A stretch of DNA of 64,000 nucleotides from Bacteroidetes bacterium 41-46 (GCA_001897515.1 MKTA01000018.1:62001-126000); one strand, 5' to 3'; shown: positions 36,276-44,017, numbered from the stretch's first letter. Numbers and translations are program-made. Notes: generated by a model not told the origin, from the letters alone.

Positions 36276-37982
36276 CTACTCAATCTGATCTCCGGATGTA
36301 ATTTTAACTGCAAAATACTGGATGGCTGCAGGTTGTCCAGTTGCAACGGAGTATGTTTTATATCCACCGGATAGATTGAATACATTTTCAAACCCATTTT
36401 GCATTAATATTCTTGATGCAAGATATCCACGCATTCCAACCGCACAGTAAACAATAATTCTCTTATTGTCAGGGATTTCATCAAGTCTGAATCTTAGCTC
36501 ATCAAGTGGAATATTGACAGATCCGGGTATTGTAGCAACCTTATTCTCTTCAGCAGTTCTTACATCAATCAGTATATCTGTTTCGCTATTTAACCTCTCA
36601 ATCTCTCTCCAGGAGGCAATTTTCACACGCCCTTTTAGAATATTATCTGCAACAAAGCCCGACATATTTACCGGATCTTTTGCTGATGAGAATGGAGGGG
36701 CGTATGCGTGCTCAAGCTCCATCAAATCATATATAGTGCCTCCGCTTTTTATTACCGAGGCAAACATCTCAATTCTTTTGTCAACACCTTCAAAACCTAC
36801 TACCTGAGCTCCTAAAAGTCTTCCGTCTCCCGGAGAAAAGGCTATTTTGATTGAGAGAGGAAGAGCATTTGGGTAATAACCGGCATGTGAAGCAGAGTGG
36901 GTAAAAGAGTCAATATGGGGAATTCCATCTCTCTCAAGAGCTTTACCGCTCAAACCCGCAGATGCCACAGTAAGGTCAAAAACCTTAGCAATTCCAGTCC
37001 CTATTGAACCGGTGTACTTTGAAGTGTTGCCCAGCACTATATTATCTGCCGCTATTCTGCCCATTTTGTTGGCAGGTCCGGCCAACGGAATAAGCGATGC
37101 ATTTCCGCTAACAAGATTCAGGACCTCAACAGCGTCTCCAAGTGCATATATATCTTTGTCGGAAGTCTGAAGGTACTCATTGACCTTGATCCCGCCTGTT
37201 CTTCCAAGCTCTAGTCCGGATTCTCTGGCCAGCACAGTATCGGGCTTAACTCCGATGCTCCAGATTACCATATCGGCAAATATCCCTTTTCCCCCCTTTA
37301 GCACCGCCTCAATATAGGAACCACTCTCACGAAACTCCTCAACGCTCTCTCCAAGGTGTAGTTTAACACCTTTAGCCTCAAGTTCAAGATGAACAATGGA
37401 GGCCATTGAGTAGTCCAGTTGAGCCATTACCTGCGGAGCCATCTCAACAAGGTCAGTTTTTATCCCAAGATGTCTTAGATTTTCAGCCATCTCCAGACCG
37501 ATAAAACCTCCTCCTACAACTATTGCACTTCTGATGCTGTTATTCTTAATATAGTTTTTGATTTTGTCTGTGTCGGGCACATTTCTGAGGGTAAATATTT
37601 TATTACTCTCAATACCGGGAACCGGCGGTTTAAGAGGCTCAGCCCCGGGAGAGAGTATAAGTTTGTCGTAATGCTCTTTTACGACCTCTCCGTTTGACAG
37701 ATTCTTAACAAGTATGCTTTTTTCCTCTCTGTTAATTGAAAGAACCTCGGTTTTGATCCTTATATCAATATCATACCTGCTGGTAATACCCTCAACTGTC
37801 TGTACAAAGAGCTGATCCCTTTCCGGTATTACATTCCCTATATAGTAAGGCAAACCGCAGTTTGCATAGGAGACATATTCCCCTTTCTCAAAAATTGTTA
37901 TTTCTGCCTTTTCATCAAGTCTTCTCAGCCTTGCCGCTACAGTAGCACCACCTGCAACCCCTCCGACTATTAAATATCTCAT
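36276..37982 (-). CDS. CoA-disulfide reductase fused to rhodanese (CoADR-Rhd)
   Basis: A 568-aa FAD/NAD(P)H-dependent flavoprotein. FAD-binding GGVAGGATVAARLRR (about 7-21), the redox Cys in YANCGLPYYIG (Cys42), NAD-binding VVGGGFIGLEMAENL (near 156), and a C-terminal rhodanese domain with VYCAVGMRGYLA as its Cys loop. Such fusions reduce CoA-disulfide or CoA-persulfides and polysulfides in characterised homologs (for example Bacillus anthracis). It lies 4 bases after a MarR gene on the same strand, within a thiol/redox cluster. Confidence 0.9.
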   Translation of the reverse strand: MRYLIVGGVAGGATVAARLRRLDEKAEITIFEKGEYVSYANCGLPYYIGNVIPERDQLFVQTVEGITSRYDIDIRIKTEVLSINREEKSILVKNLSNGEVVKEHYDKLILSPGAEPLKPPVPGIESNKIFTLRNVPDTDKIKNYIKNNSIRSAIVVGGGFIGLEMAENLRHLGIKTDLVEMAPQVMAQLDYSMASIVHLELEAKGVKLHLGESVEEFRESGSYIEAVLKGGKGIFADMVIWSIGVKPDTVLARESGLELGRTGGIKVNEYLQTSDKDIYALGDAVEVLNLVSGNASLIPLAGPANKMGRIAADNIVLGNTSKYTGSIGTGIAKVFDLTVASAGLSGKALERDGIPHIDSFTHSASHAGYYPNALPLSIKIAFSPGDGRLLGAQVVGFEGVDKRIEMFASVIKSGGTIYDLMELEHAYAPPFSSAKDPVNMSGFVADNILKGRVKIASWREIERLNSETDILIDVRTAEENKVATIPGSVNIPLDELRFRLDEIPDNKRIIVYCAVGMRGYLASRILMQNGFENVFNLSGGYKTYSVATGQPAAIQYFAVKITSGDQIE

Positions 37983-37986
37983 CTCT

Positions 37987-38337
37987 CTATTTTAGCATAT
38001 TCTTAAGATCAGCCCCAATCTCAAGGCTTTTTCCGTTCATCTCCTCAATTTTTCTCTTTCCGTTCTCGGTGAGATAGAAGATCATCTGTCTCTTGTCCTC
38101 CTTACCCATCTCTCTTCTAATGAATCCCTTGACCTCTGTTGTGTTAATAATTCTGGATCCTCTGGAGCTTGAAAGCCCAATAAATTCGCAGATTTCATGA
38201 GCACTTCTTGGCGATCCCTCCTTAAGAGAGCAGAGCAGCATAGCCTCATTTATTGTTATTTCGTTTTTAGCCTGAAACTCTCTCTCAAATATATATAGAG
38301 TCCTGTACAGGTCTTTAATCTTGCATATCTCTTCCAT
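37987..38337 (-). CDS. MarR-family transcriptional regulator 1
   Basis: A 116-aa winged-helix regulator. Helices for dimerisation are at the N-terminus, the DNA-recognition part spans about 43-85 (SAHEICEFIGLSSSRGSRII then the wing KEDKRQMIFYLTENG). Cysteines at 5, 36 and 50; Cys5 and Cys36 align with cysteines of the second MarR in this cluster (38964). It is 4 bases upstream of the CoADR-rhodanese and divergent from the thioredoxin lipoprotein, so it probably controls this cluster. Redox sensing through Cys is an inference. Confidence 0.85.
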   Translation of the reverse strand: MEEICKIKDLYRTLYIFEREFQAKNEITINEAMLLCSLKEGSPRSAHEICEFIGLSSSRGSRIINTTEVKGFIRREMGKEDKRQMIFYLTENGKRKIEEMNGKSLEIGADLKNMLK

Positions 38338-38350
38338 AGTTCATTGCTAT

Positions 38351-38447
38351 TACAAATAATCTTACAAATTAATACAAATTTAACAGATTCTGCAAAAAAA
38401 TATTTTCCATTGGAAATTTGTTTTAATGGAAATATTATTTATTTTTG
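38351..38447. promoter_or_regulatory. Divergent regulatory region of the thiol cluster
   Basis: Three direct repeats TACAAAT (38351, 38363, 38373; spacings 12 and 10) lie near the MarR side, the third overlapping TAAATTTG (minus, 38382-38375), a -7 element for the MarR operon. On the other side a textbook promoter drives the thioredoxin gene: TTTG (38417-38420), 19 bases, TATTTTTG (38440-38447). The -33 region is overlapped by a perfect dyad TTTCCA-T-TGGAAA (38404-38416), with a further TGGAAA half site at 38427. Confidence 0.6.
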
Positions 38448-38478
38448 TGTGACAAATAATTTTAATACGAATAATTAT

Positions 38479-38967
38479 ATGAAATTCAGAAATCTTTCAA
38501 TACTTGCTCTTTTGCTCGCTATGACTCTTCCGGCTTGCGGGTCAGGCAAAGGTAGCGAAAATAAGGCCGAAGCAACTTTAATGGAGACCCCGGCAAACTC
38601 AAAAGTAAAAACAATAAAGCTTACCAAAGCCGAATTTCTAAAGAAAGTTGTAAATTACGAAACAAATCCTAATGAGTGGAAATATTTGGGAGACAAACCT
38701 GCAATTGTTGACTTTTATGCAGACTGGTGCGGACCATGTAAAACATTGGCTCCAATACTCAATCAGCTCGCTGAGGAGTATGATGGAGAGATTTATATAT
38801 ACAAAGTGGATACAGAGGCTGAGAGGGAATTGGCGGCAGCTTTCGGAATACGCAGCATCCCTACTATGATTTTTATTCCTGTCGGAGAGGATCCTCAGGT
38901 TGCTCAGGGAGCACTCCCTAAAAATGTAATAAAAGAGGCTATAGAAAAGACACTTTTAAAGAGATGA
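38479..38967 (+). CDS. Exported lipoprotein thioredoxin
   Basis: A 162-aa protein with a lipoprotein signal (lipobox LPAC, Cys20) and a thioredoxin domain with the classic WCGPC site (Cys84, Cys87), cis-Pro in SIPTMIF, and no second domain. It is thus a periplasmic or envelope-anchored disulfide reductase rather than the cytoplasmic thioredoxin. The ATG at 38479 is chosen; the longer reading crosses the promoter. Its stop overlaps the start of the second MarR gene (ATGA). Confidence 0.9.
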   Translation: MKFRNLSILALLLAMTLPACGSGKGSENKAEATLMETPANSKVKTIKLTKAEFLKKVVNYETNPNEWKYLGDKPAIVDFYADWCGPCKTLAPILNQLAEEYDGEIYIYKVDTEAERELAAAFGIRSIPTMIFIPVGEDPQVAQGALPKNVIKEAIEKTLLKR

Positions 38968-39320
38968 AGAAACTTTGCGCTGTAAGAGATATACTTCGCT
39001 CCCTGACAGACTATGAGAACAGGTTTCATAAGGAGCACTCTCTATGTCTGAATGAGGGTATGGTCTTGTGCTGTCTGAAAGATAAGAGGCTTTCATCAGG
39101 AGAAATTGCAGAAGAGGTAAATCTGACATGCTCAAATACATCAAAACTGCTCAAATCTGTTGAGGAGAGAGGTTTTATCGTAAGAGTTCTGGGTGAAAGA
39201 GATAAAAGGCAGATGTACTTTGAGCTAACTCCCTCAGGAGTGACTAAGTTGATGGAGATTGAGAGTGATGACATTGAGCTCTCAGACCCGCTTGGTCCCA
39301 TTGTAAAACAATTAATTTAA
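38964..39320 (+). CDS. MarR-family transcriptional regulator 2
   Basis: A 118-aa paralog of the MarR protein divergently encoded at 37987. The two align along most of their length, including the wing (RDKRQMYFELTPSG). It carries Cys5, Cys28, Cys36, Cys37 and Cys56. Cys5 and Cys36 are shared with the paralog, so the pair look like a duplicated redox-responsive regulator. The start overlaps the thioredoxin stop by 4 bases. Confidence 0.85.
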   Translation: MKKLCAVRDILRSLTDYENRFHKEHSLCLNEGMVLCCLKDKRLSSGEIAEEVNLTCSNTSKLLKSVEERGFIVRVLGERDKRQMYFELTPSGVTKLMEIESDDIELSDPLGPIVKQLI

Positions 39321-39326
39321 GAAATT

Positions 39327-39719
39327 ATGGAGATGTTTATAAAGAGCGAAAGCAGATACAATATTATAGAGAGTGCGTCTAAAATTGAGAGTGCATTGAC
39401 AGAGGCAAACTGGAAAATTATGCACGTACATCATCTGCACAACTCTCTGAAAAATCACGGTTATGAAGTATTACCGGTAATAGTGATGGAGGTTTGCAGA
39501 CCCGACTACTCTGTAAGGATGCTCTCTCTGGATAATGAGAGGATTTACTCCTCACTTATGCCTTGCAGATTGTCAATATTTAAAACCTCTGACGGTAAAA
39601 CATGGATATCAAGAATGAACTCAGGAGCACTAGCTAAGGAGGCCGGTGGTGTAACAGAGGAGGTTATGACTCTTGCTTTTGAAGAGATTGAGAAAATACT
39701 GGCGCCCTTAACTAAATAA
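39327..39719 (+). CDS. DUF302 family protein
   Basis: A 130-aa soluble protein with the DUF302 core: EVCRPDYSVRMLS, SSLMPCRLSIFKTSDGKTWI and an Ala-rich C-terminal helix ending in EEIEKIL. Function is unknown, but DUF302 genes often accompany thioredoxin, rhodanese and DoxX genes. Six bases after the second MarR gene. Confidence 0.8.
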   Translation: MEMFIKSESRYNIIESASKIESALTEANWKIMHVHHLHNSLKNHGYEVLPVIVMEVCRPDYSVRMLSLDNERIYSSLMPCRLSIFKTSDGKTWISRMNSGALAKEAGGVTEEVMTLAFEEIEKILAPLTK

Positions 39720-39729
39720 TCACACTATT

Positions 39730-40146
39730 ATGAAAAAATTTTTACTTGTAGGAGCTCCTGTAAAGGAGGGTATAGGTTCAGCAGGTTTGCTGATTCTTAG
39801 AGTTGCTGCCGGGTTGCTTATGATGACTCATGGCTGGTCAAAAATTCAAAATTTTGAAGGGATGGTGCAAAGCGGTTTTGACCCTATTGGACTTGGTGCC
39901 GGCCTATCAGTAGTATTACTTATAGGTGCAGAGTTTGTTGCAGCTTTGTTCATAGTTCTGGGATTTTTGACAAGGCTCTCTGCAATACCACTTATAGTAG
40001 CAATGAGTGTTGCCGCTTTTGTAGCTCATGCAGCAGATCCTCTGCAGGTTAAAGAGTTGTCACTGCTCTACCTTACAGTTTTTGCAGCTCTGTTTGTAAC
40101 AGGAGCTGGAAAATACTCAGTGGATTCGCTTTTGTTTAAAAAGTAG
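39730..40146 (+). CDS. DoxX-family membrane protein
   Basis: A 138-aa four-helix protein (about 17-36, 56-76, 80-97 and 110-130) with GLLILRVAAGLLMMTHGWSK and FLTRLSAIPL typical of DoxX/SURF4-like proteins. DoxX proteins associate with oxidative or thiol stress defence and quinone reduction. It ends the thioredoxin-MarR-DUF302-DoxX unit, which then meets the ferredoxin-like gene. Confidence 0.85.
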   Translation: MKKFLLVGAPVKEGIGSAGLLILRVAAGLLMMTHGWSKIQNFEGMVQSGFDPIGLGAGLSVVLLIGAEFVAALFIVLGFLTRLSAIPLIVAMSVAAFVAHAADPLQVKELSLLYLTVFAALFVTGAGKYSVDSLLFKK

Positions 40147-40148
40147 AA

Positions 40149-40167
40149 GAGTGGGTTAAACCCACTC
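40149..40167. terminator. Bidirectional hairpin between DoxX and the ferredoxin-like gene
   Basis: GAGTGGGTT-A-AACCCACTC is a perfect 9-bp stem with one central base. It starts 3 bases after the DoxX stop and overlaps the last codons of the convergent gene. It has no long T-run but is positioned as a two-way terminator. Confidence 0.5.
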
Positions 40168-41061
40168 CTCTTTAAGAATCTCTCCCTTGATAGACATTAC
40201 CATAACCTTTAGCGGGATATTTCTGGAAGCAAGCTCTTTTGCCCTTTTTGCAATCTGGAGAAGTCCGCCGCAACAGGGTACCTCCATTATTAGCACAGTC
40301 AAAGTATTGATCCTGGACTGATCAATCATGGCTACCAGCTTTTCTACATAGGTGTTCAGGTTGCTGTCAAGTTTAGGGCATGCAATTGCAAGGGCTTTGT
40401 TTTTCAGGAATGTCTGGTGAAAAGAGCCGTGTGTAAAAGCTGAACAGTCAGATGCAAGAAGCACATCTCCGCTCTGGAAATAGGATGCGGCTGGGTTAAG
40501 CAGATGAAGCTGGACAGGCCATTGTTTAAGCTCGCTAAGGTTTGCATTTGATTGAAATGAGATACTCTGCGCCGGAGCAGGTACTGGAGCCGCACCTCTG
40601 AAATCCCTCTCCATTGAACCGGGGCATCCGCATGCCATACCTTTCCCTTCCGGAGATGAATCAGGCTCATGATGATTAGAGGCAACAGCCGGCGATTCTG
40701 CAATTTTAGAGAGGTCAATCTTGAAGTTATTGTTTCTGCACCACTCTACACCCTGGTTGAACCACTCAATCTCCCCGTGATTCTTCAGGTGCTGAAGATG
40801 AGCAATCACAACTCTTTCACCTTTAACATGGATCCGCTCCATGACTGCTTCTTCACTGTATGGCTCTGTCTCCTTCTCAATAAGTTCAATTGCCCCAACC
40901 GGGCACTCACCGATGCAGGCTCCAAGACCATCACAGTAAAGATCGCTAATCATTACAGCTTTACCCTCAATAAGCTGAAGAGCTCCCTCATGGCAACCCT
41001 CTACACAGTTACCGCATCCGTTACAAAGATCTTCATCTATCTTAATTACCGTCCTTTTCAT
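40156..41061 (-). CDS. Two-cluster ferredoxin-like protein with extra Cys motifs
   Basis: A 301-aa soluble protein. A canonical [4Fe-4S] motif (Cys13, 16, 19, 23) is followed by a second in which the spacing is Cys43-x5-Cys49-x3-Cys53-Pro (the loop CDGLGACIGECP). The remainder (70-301) is not ferredoxin but carries conserved-looking Cys-rich patches: CGCPG, ASDCSAF, IACPKLD and VPCCGGL. This architecture is recognisable from anaerobes but has no assigned function to my knowledge. It has its own -7 element (41085-41092). Confidence 0.75.
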   Translation of the reverse strand: MKRTVIKIDEDLCNGCGNCVEGCHEGALQLIEGKAVMISDLYCDGLGACIGECPVGAIELIEKETEPYSEEAVMERIHVKGERVVIAHLQHLKNHGEIEWFNQGVEWCRNNNFKIDLSKIAESPAVASNHHEPDSSPEGKGMACGCPGSMERDFRGAAPVPAPAQSISFQSNANLSELKQWPVQLHLLNPAASYFQSGDVLLASDCSAFTHGSFHQTFLKNKALAIACPKLDSNLNTYVEKLVAMIDQSRINTLTVLIMEVPCCGGLLQIAKRAKELASRNIPLKVMVMSIKGEILKEEWV

Positions 41062-41084
41062 ATTTTTTGTATATTTATATGGCG

Positions 41085-41092
41085 CAAAATTA
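41085..41092 (-). promoter_or_regulatory. -7 element for the ferredoxin-like gene
   Basis: TAATTTTG on the minus strand matches TAnnTTTG, 23 bases before the ATG at 41061. For the divergent lipocalin gene only TAATATTTG (one base too long) is seen. Confidence 0.5.
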
Positions 41093-41139
41093 AGCTCCCT
41101 TGTTATTAAAAAGTGTAATATTTGAAACAGTTTTAAAAG

Positions 41140-41655
41140 ATGAAGAGATATATTTCGCTAATCCTTTCCCTTTTCGGACTATCATGCTCAACAACCCATA
41201 TTGCTCTTGAATCTGAGGAAACATTTGATTTAAAAAGATATATGGGTAAATGGTATGAAATAGCCAGACTTCCAAATAAATTTGAGGAGGGGCTTGAGGA
41301 GAATACTGCCTTTTATGAATTGAGGGAAGATGGAGATGTAACTGTAATAAACCAGGGGAGGGTTGTAGCGAATAAAAGCAGGTACAAAGAGGTAAAGGGG
41401 AGGGCATGGGTGCCGGATCCAAATGAACCTTCAAAGCTTAAGGTGAGCTTCTTTTGGCCTTTCTCAGGAGACTACTGGGTGCTGAGGGTTGATAAGGATT
41501 ATACAATAGCTTTGGTTGGAGATCCTTCAAGAGAGTACCTCTGGATCCTGGCCCGTGACAGAAGACCGGATCCAAAGGCAGTAAGTGAACTTAAAATCTA
41601 TGCCTCAAGCCTTGGATATGCTGTTGAAAACATGATCAGCGGCCTCGCGGACTAG
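41140..41655 (+). CDS. blc: Bacterial lipocalin (Blc-like)
   Basis: A 171-aa lipoprotein (lipobox GLSC, Cys16) of the calycin fold. The lipocalin signature GKWYEIARLPNKFE (about 44-57) is intact, and DYWVLRVDKDY and LWILARDRR match Blc. E. coli Blc is an outer-membrane lipoprotein binding lysophospholipids. The 3' end overlaps hutU by 51 bases convergently. Confidence 0.92.
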   Translation: MKRYISLILSLFGLSCSTTHIALESEETFDLKRYMGKWYEIARLPNKFEEGLEENTAFYELREDGDVTVINQGRVVANKSRYKEVKGRAWVPDPNEPSKLKVSFFWPFSGDYWVLRVDKDYTIALVGDPSREYLWILARDRRPDPKAVSELKIYASSLGYAVENMISGLAD

Positions 41656-43644
41656 TTTGTCATCGGCTATATTCGGAATTGTTACTTGCAATTCCGGTGT
41701 TCTCTCCATCTCCCTTTTAATTGCAAAAATGGCTCCCTTGTTTCGTGCCCAGGCTCTTCTTGAGATGCCGTTATTTACGTCCCAGTGCAGCATGTTTTTT
41801 ATTCTTCTGTCGGCATCTTCACTGCCGTCAATAACCATTCCGAATCCTCCGTTGACGACCTCTCCCCATCCGACACCTCCTCCATTGTGTATAGATACCC
41901 ATGTGGCCCCTCTGAATGAGTCTCCTATTGCGTTATGAATGGCCATATCAGCAGTAAATGAAGAGCCGTCGTAAATATTTGAAGTCTCTCTAAATGGTGA
42001 ATCCGTACCAGAAACATCGTGGTGATCTCTCCCAAGCACAATAGGGGCAGAGACCCTTCCCTCCCTGATTGCCCTGTTCATCTCAAGAGCAATCTTAATT
42101 CTACCCTCTGAGTCTGCATACAGAATCCTGGCCTGAGAACCCACAACAAGCCTGTTTGCGCCAGCCTCCTTAATCCAGTGAATGTTATCCTCCAGCTGAC
42201 CAATGATCTCCTCAGGAGCACTCCTGGCAATCTCTTCAAGCACATTTGCTGCTATTCTGTCTGTCTCGGCAAGATCCTCCTCTTTTGATGAAGTGCATAC
42301 CCATCTGTAAGGCCCAAACCCGTAATCAAAGAAAAGTGGTCCCATAATGTCCTGTACGTATGAAGGATATATAAAGGAGCCATCCTCATTTACAATATCA
42401 GCTCCAGCTCTTGAGGCCTCAAGCAGAAACGCATTTCCATAATCAAAGAAGTACATACCCCTCTCGGATAGCCGGTTTATTGCATTTGCATGTCTTCTCA
42501 ATGTTGCCTGAACCTCCTCTTTAAACCTCTCCGGCTCGTCTGCCATCATTCTGTTTGACTCCTCAAAGCTTATACCGGCAGGATAGTATCCACCAGCCCA
42601 TGGATTGTGGAGTGATGTCTGGTCGCTTCCAAGATCAGGATTTACCCCTGATTCAATAAACTTCTCCCATAGATCTACGATATTACCTTGATAAGCAAGA
42701 GAGACAGCCTCACCTCTCTCCTTTGCCTTAACAATTCTCTCCATCAGCAGGTTCAAATCTGTATAAACCTCATCTACCCAACCCTGAGAAAATCTTGTCT
42801 GAACCGCTTTGGGATTTATCTCGGCAATAACGCCTATTACCCCTGCAATAACAGCCGCTTTTGGTTGTGCTCCTGACATACCGCCCAGACCTGAGCTGAC
42901 AAAAATCTTTCCGCTCAAATCCTTCTCTGATGGTTTTAATCTCATCCTTGCAGCATTTAATACGGTGATAGTTGTGCCGTGGACTATCCCTTGTGGCCCT
43001 ATATACATGAACGAACCTGCAGTCATCTGCCCATATTGTGAGACTCCCAGTGCATTAAACCTCTCCCAGTGGTCCTTTGTTGAATAGTTGGGAATAACCA
43101 TTCCATTTGTAACAACAACCCTGGGTGCCTCTTTGTGAGATGGATACAGCCCCATAGGATGTCCGGAATAGAGAACCAGTGTCTGCTCGTCGCTCATGGT
43201 AGCAAGATACTTCATTGTCAGGAGATACTGAGCCCAGTTCTGAAATACTGCTCCATTTCCTCCGTATGTAATTAGTTCATGAGGATGCTGAGCAACAGCA
43301 TGATCAAGATTGTTGCTTAGCATAAGCATTATGGCAGCAGCTTGTTTTGATTTATGAGGAAAGTCGTCAATTTTTCTTGCTGATATTTTATATTTTGGCC
43401 TTAACCTATGCATGTAAATCCTTCCGTACTCCGCAAGCTCCTTTGCAAATTCAGGAGCAAGTATTGAATGCTGATTGTCAGGAAAATACCTCAGAGCATT
43501 CTTTATAGCAAGGATTTTTTCCTCTTTGGTAAGAATATCCTTTCTTCTAGGTGCATGGTTAACTGTCGGATCATATAGTGCAGGATCAGGTAGTGTGGAG
43601 GGAATTCCCTCCAGCACAGATTTTTGAAACTCTGTAAGGCTCAT
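41605..43644 (-). CDS. hutU: Urocanate hydratase
   Basis: Histidine degradation enzyme adding water to urocanate using tightly bound NAD+. It is 679 aa, longer than the about 555 aa of the Pseudomonas enzyme and matching the long form common in Bacteroidetes. Conserved stretches: YGGNGAVFQNWAQY (NAD/substrate), GQMTAGSFMYIGPQGIVHGT, SGLGGMSGAQPKA and RDHHDVSGTDSPFRET. hutH, hutI and ftcD are not adjacent in the window. It has its own -7 element at 43664-43671 and overlaps blc at its 3' end. Confidence 0.93.
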   Translation of the reverse strand: MSLTEFQKSVLEGIPSTLPDPALYDPTVNHAPRRKDILTKEEKILAIKNALRYFPDNQHSILAPEFAKELAEYGRIYMHRLRPKYKISARKIDDFPHKSKQAAAIMLMLSNNLDHAVAQHPHELITYGGNGAVFQNWAQYLLTMKYLATMSDEQTLVLYSGHPMGLYPSHKEAPRVVVTNGMVIPNYSTKDHWERFNALGVSQYGQMTAGSFMYIGPQGIVHGTTITVLNAARMRLKPSEKDLSGKIFVSSGLGGMSGAQPKAAVIAGVIGVIAEINPKAVQTRFSQGWVDEVYTDLNLLMERIVKAKERGEAVSLAYQGNIVDLWEKFIESGVNPDLGSDQTSLHNPWAGGYYPAGISFEESNRMMADEPERFKEEVQATLRRHANAINRLSERGMYFFDYGNAFLLEASRAGADIVNEDGSFIYPSYVQDIMGPLFFDYGFGPYRWVCTSSKEEDLAETDRIAANVLEEIARSAPEEIIGQLEDNIHWIKEAGANRLVVGSQARILYADSEGRIKIALEMNRAIREGRVSAPIVLGRDHHDVSGTDSPFRETSNIYDGSSFTADMAIHNAIGDSFRGATWVSIHNGGGVGWGEVVNGGFGMVIDGSEDADRRIKNMLHWDVNNGISRRAWARNKGAIFAIKREMERTPELQVTIPNIADDKLVREAADHVFNSISKA

Positions 43645-43663
43645 AAAATTCTATTGTTTTTTA

Positions 43664-43671
43664 CAAAGTTA
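43664..43671 (-). promoter_or_regulatory. -7 element for hutU
   Basis: TAACTTTG on the minus strand matches TAnnTTTG and lies 19 bases before the hutU ATG. Confidence 0.5.
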
Positions 43672-43689
43672 CAAAAAAAGAGCTGTGAA

Positions 43690-43721
43690 TTTGCCAGGTA
43701 TGAAAATAATCCCTACTTTTG
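43690..43721 (+). promoter_or_regulatory. rpsU promoter
   Basis: TTTG (43690-43693), 20 bases, TACTTTTG (43714-43721) match the Bacteroidetes TTTG/TAnnTTTG consensus. Expected start of transcription is about 43726-43728, immediately before the hairpin holding the SD. Confidence 0.65.
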
Positions 43722-43726
43722 CAGTC

Positions 43727-43748
43727 CTAAAAAAAGGAGGTGTTTTAG
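43727..43748 (+). promoter_or_regulatory. rpsU leader: strong Shine-Dalgarno sequence in a hairpin loop
   Basis: CTAAAA (43727-43732) and TTTTAG (43743-43748) are perfect inverted arms. The ten-base loop between them is AAAGGAGGTG, near-fully complementary to the 16S 3' end, with 7 bases between it and the GTG start. Most genes in the window have no SD at all. This fits the reported autoregulation of bS21 in Bacteroidetes, where bS21 helps hide the anti-SD. Confidence 0.65.
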
Positions 43749-43749
43749 C

Positions 43750-43941
43750 GTGATTATAGTACCAATAAAAGAGGGCGAAAATATTGAAAGAGCGCTGAAG
43801 AAATTCAAGCGTAAATTCGAGAAGACCGGAACCATCCGCGAGCTTAGAAGCAGAAAGACTTTTGTTAAAAACTCTGTAAAGCGTCGTGATGAGATTAAGA
43901 AGGCTATATATGTTCAGTCGCTGAGAATTAACGAGGAGTAA
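43750..43941 (+). CDS. rpsU: Ribosomal protein bS21
   Basis: Small-subunit protein of 63 aa, rich in Lys and Arg, with the family stretches KEGENIERALKKFKRKFEK and RKTFVKNSVKRRDEIKKA. Translation begins at GTG (43750) after a strong SD at 43733-43742; reading from the upstream in-frame start would include the promoter. It is followed by a strong terminator, then xer and hpf. The rpsU-xer-hpf order is typical of Bacteroidetes. Confidence 0.95.
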   Translation: MIIVPIKEGENIERALKKFKRKFEKTGTIRELRSRKTFVKNSVKRRDEIKKAIYVQSLRINEE

Positions 43942-43978
43942 TTTCTCGTACACCCCTGCCGTAGATTCGGACAGATAT

Positions 43979-44017
43979 GAGATGCGCTGAGGTTTACCTC
44001 GGCGCATCTCTTTTTTT
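43979..44017 (+). terminator. Rho-independent terminator after rpsU
   Basis: A 14-bp stem (GAGATGCGCTGAGG with CCTCGGCGCATCTC, one G-T pair), loop TTTA and then seven T. It is the clearest intrinsic terminator in the window, 37 bases after the rpsU stop. Confidence 0.85.

Noticed and set aside
43624-43749. Longer reading of rpsU from 43624
   Set aside because: It includes the promoter and the SD; bS21 is about 64 aa and begins at the GTG.
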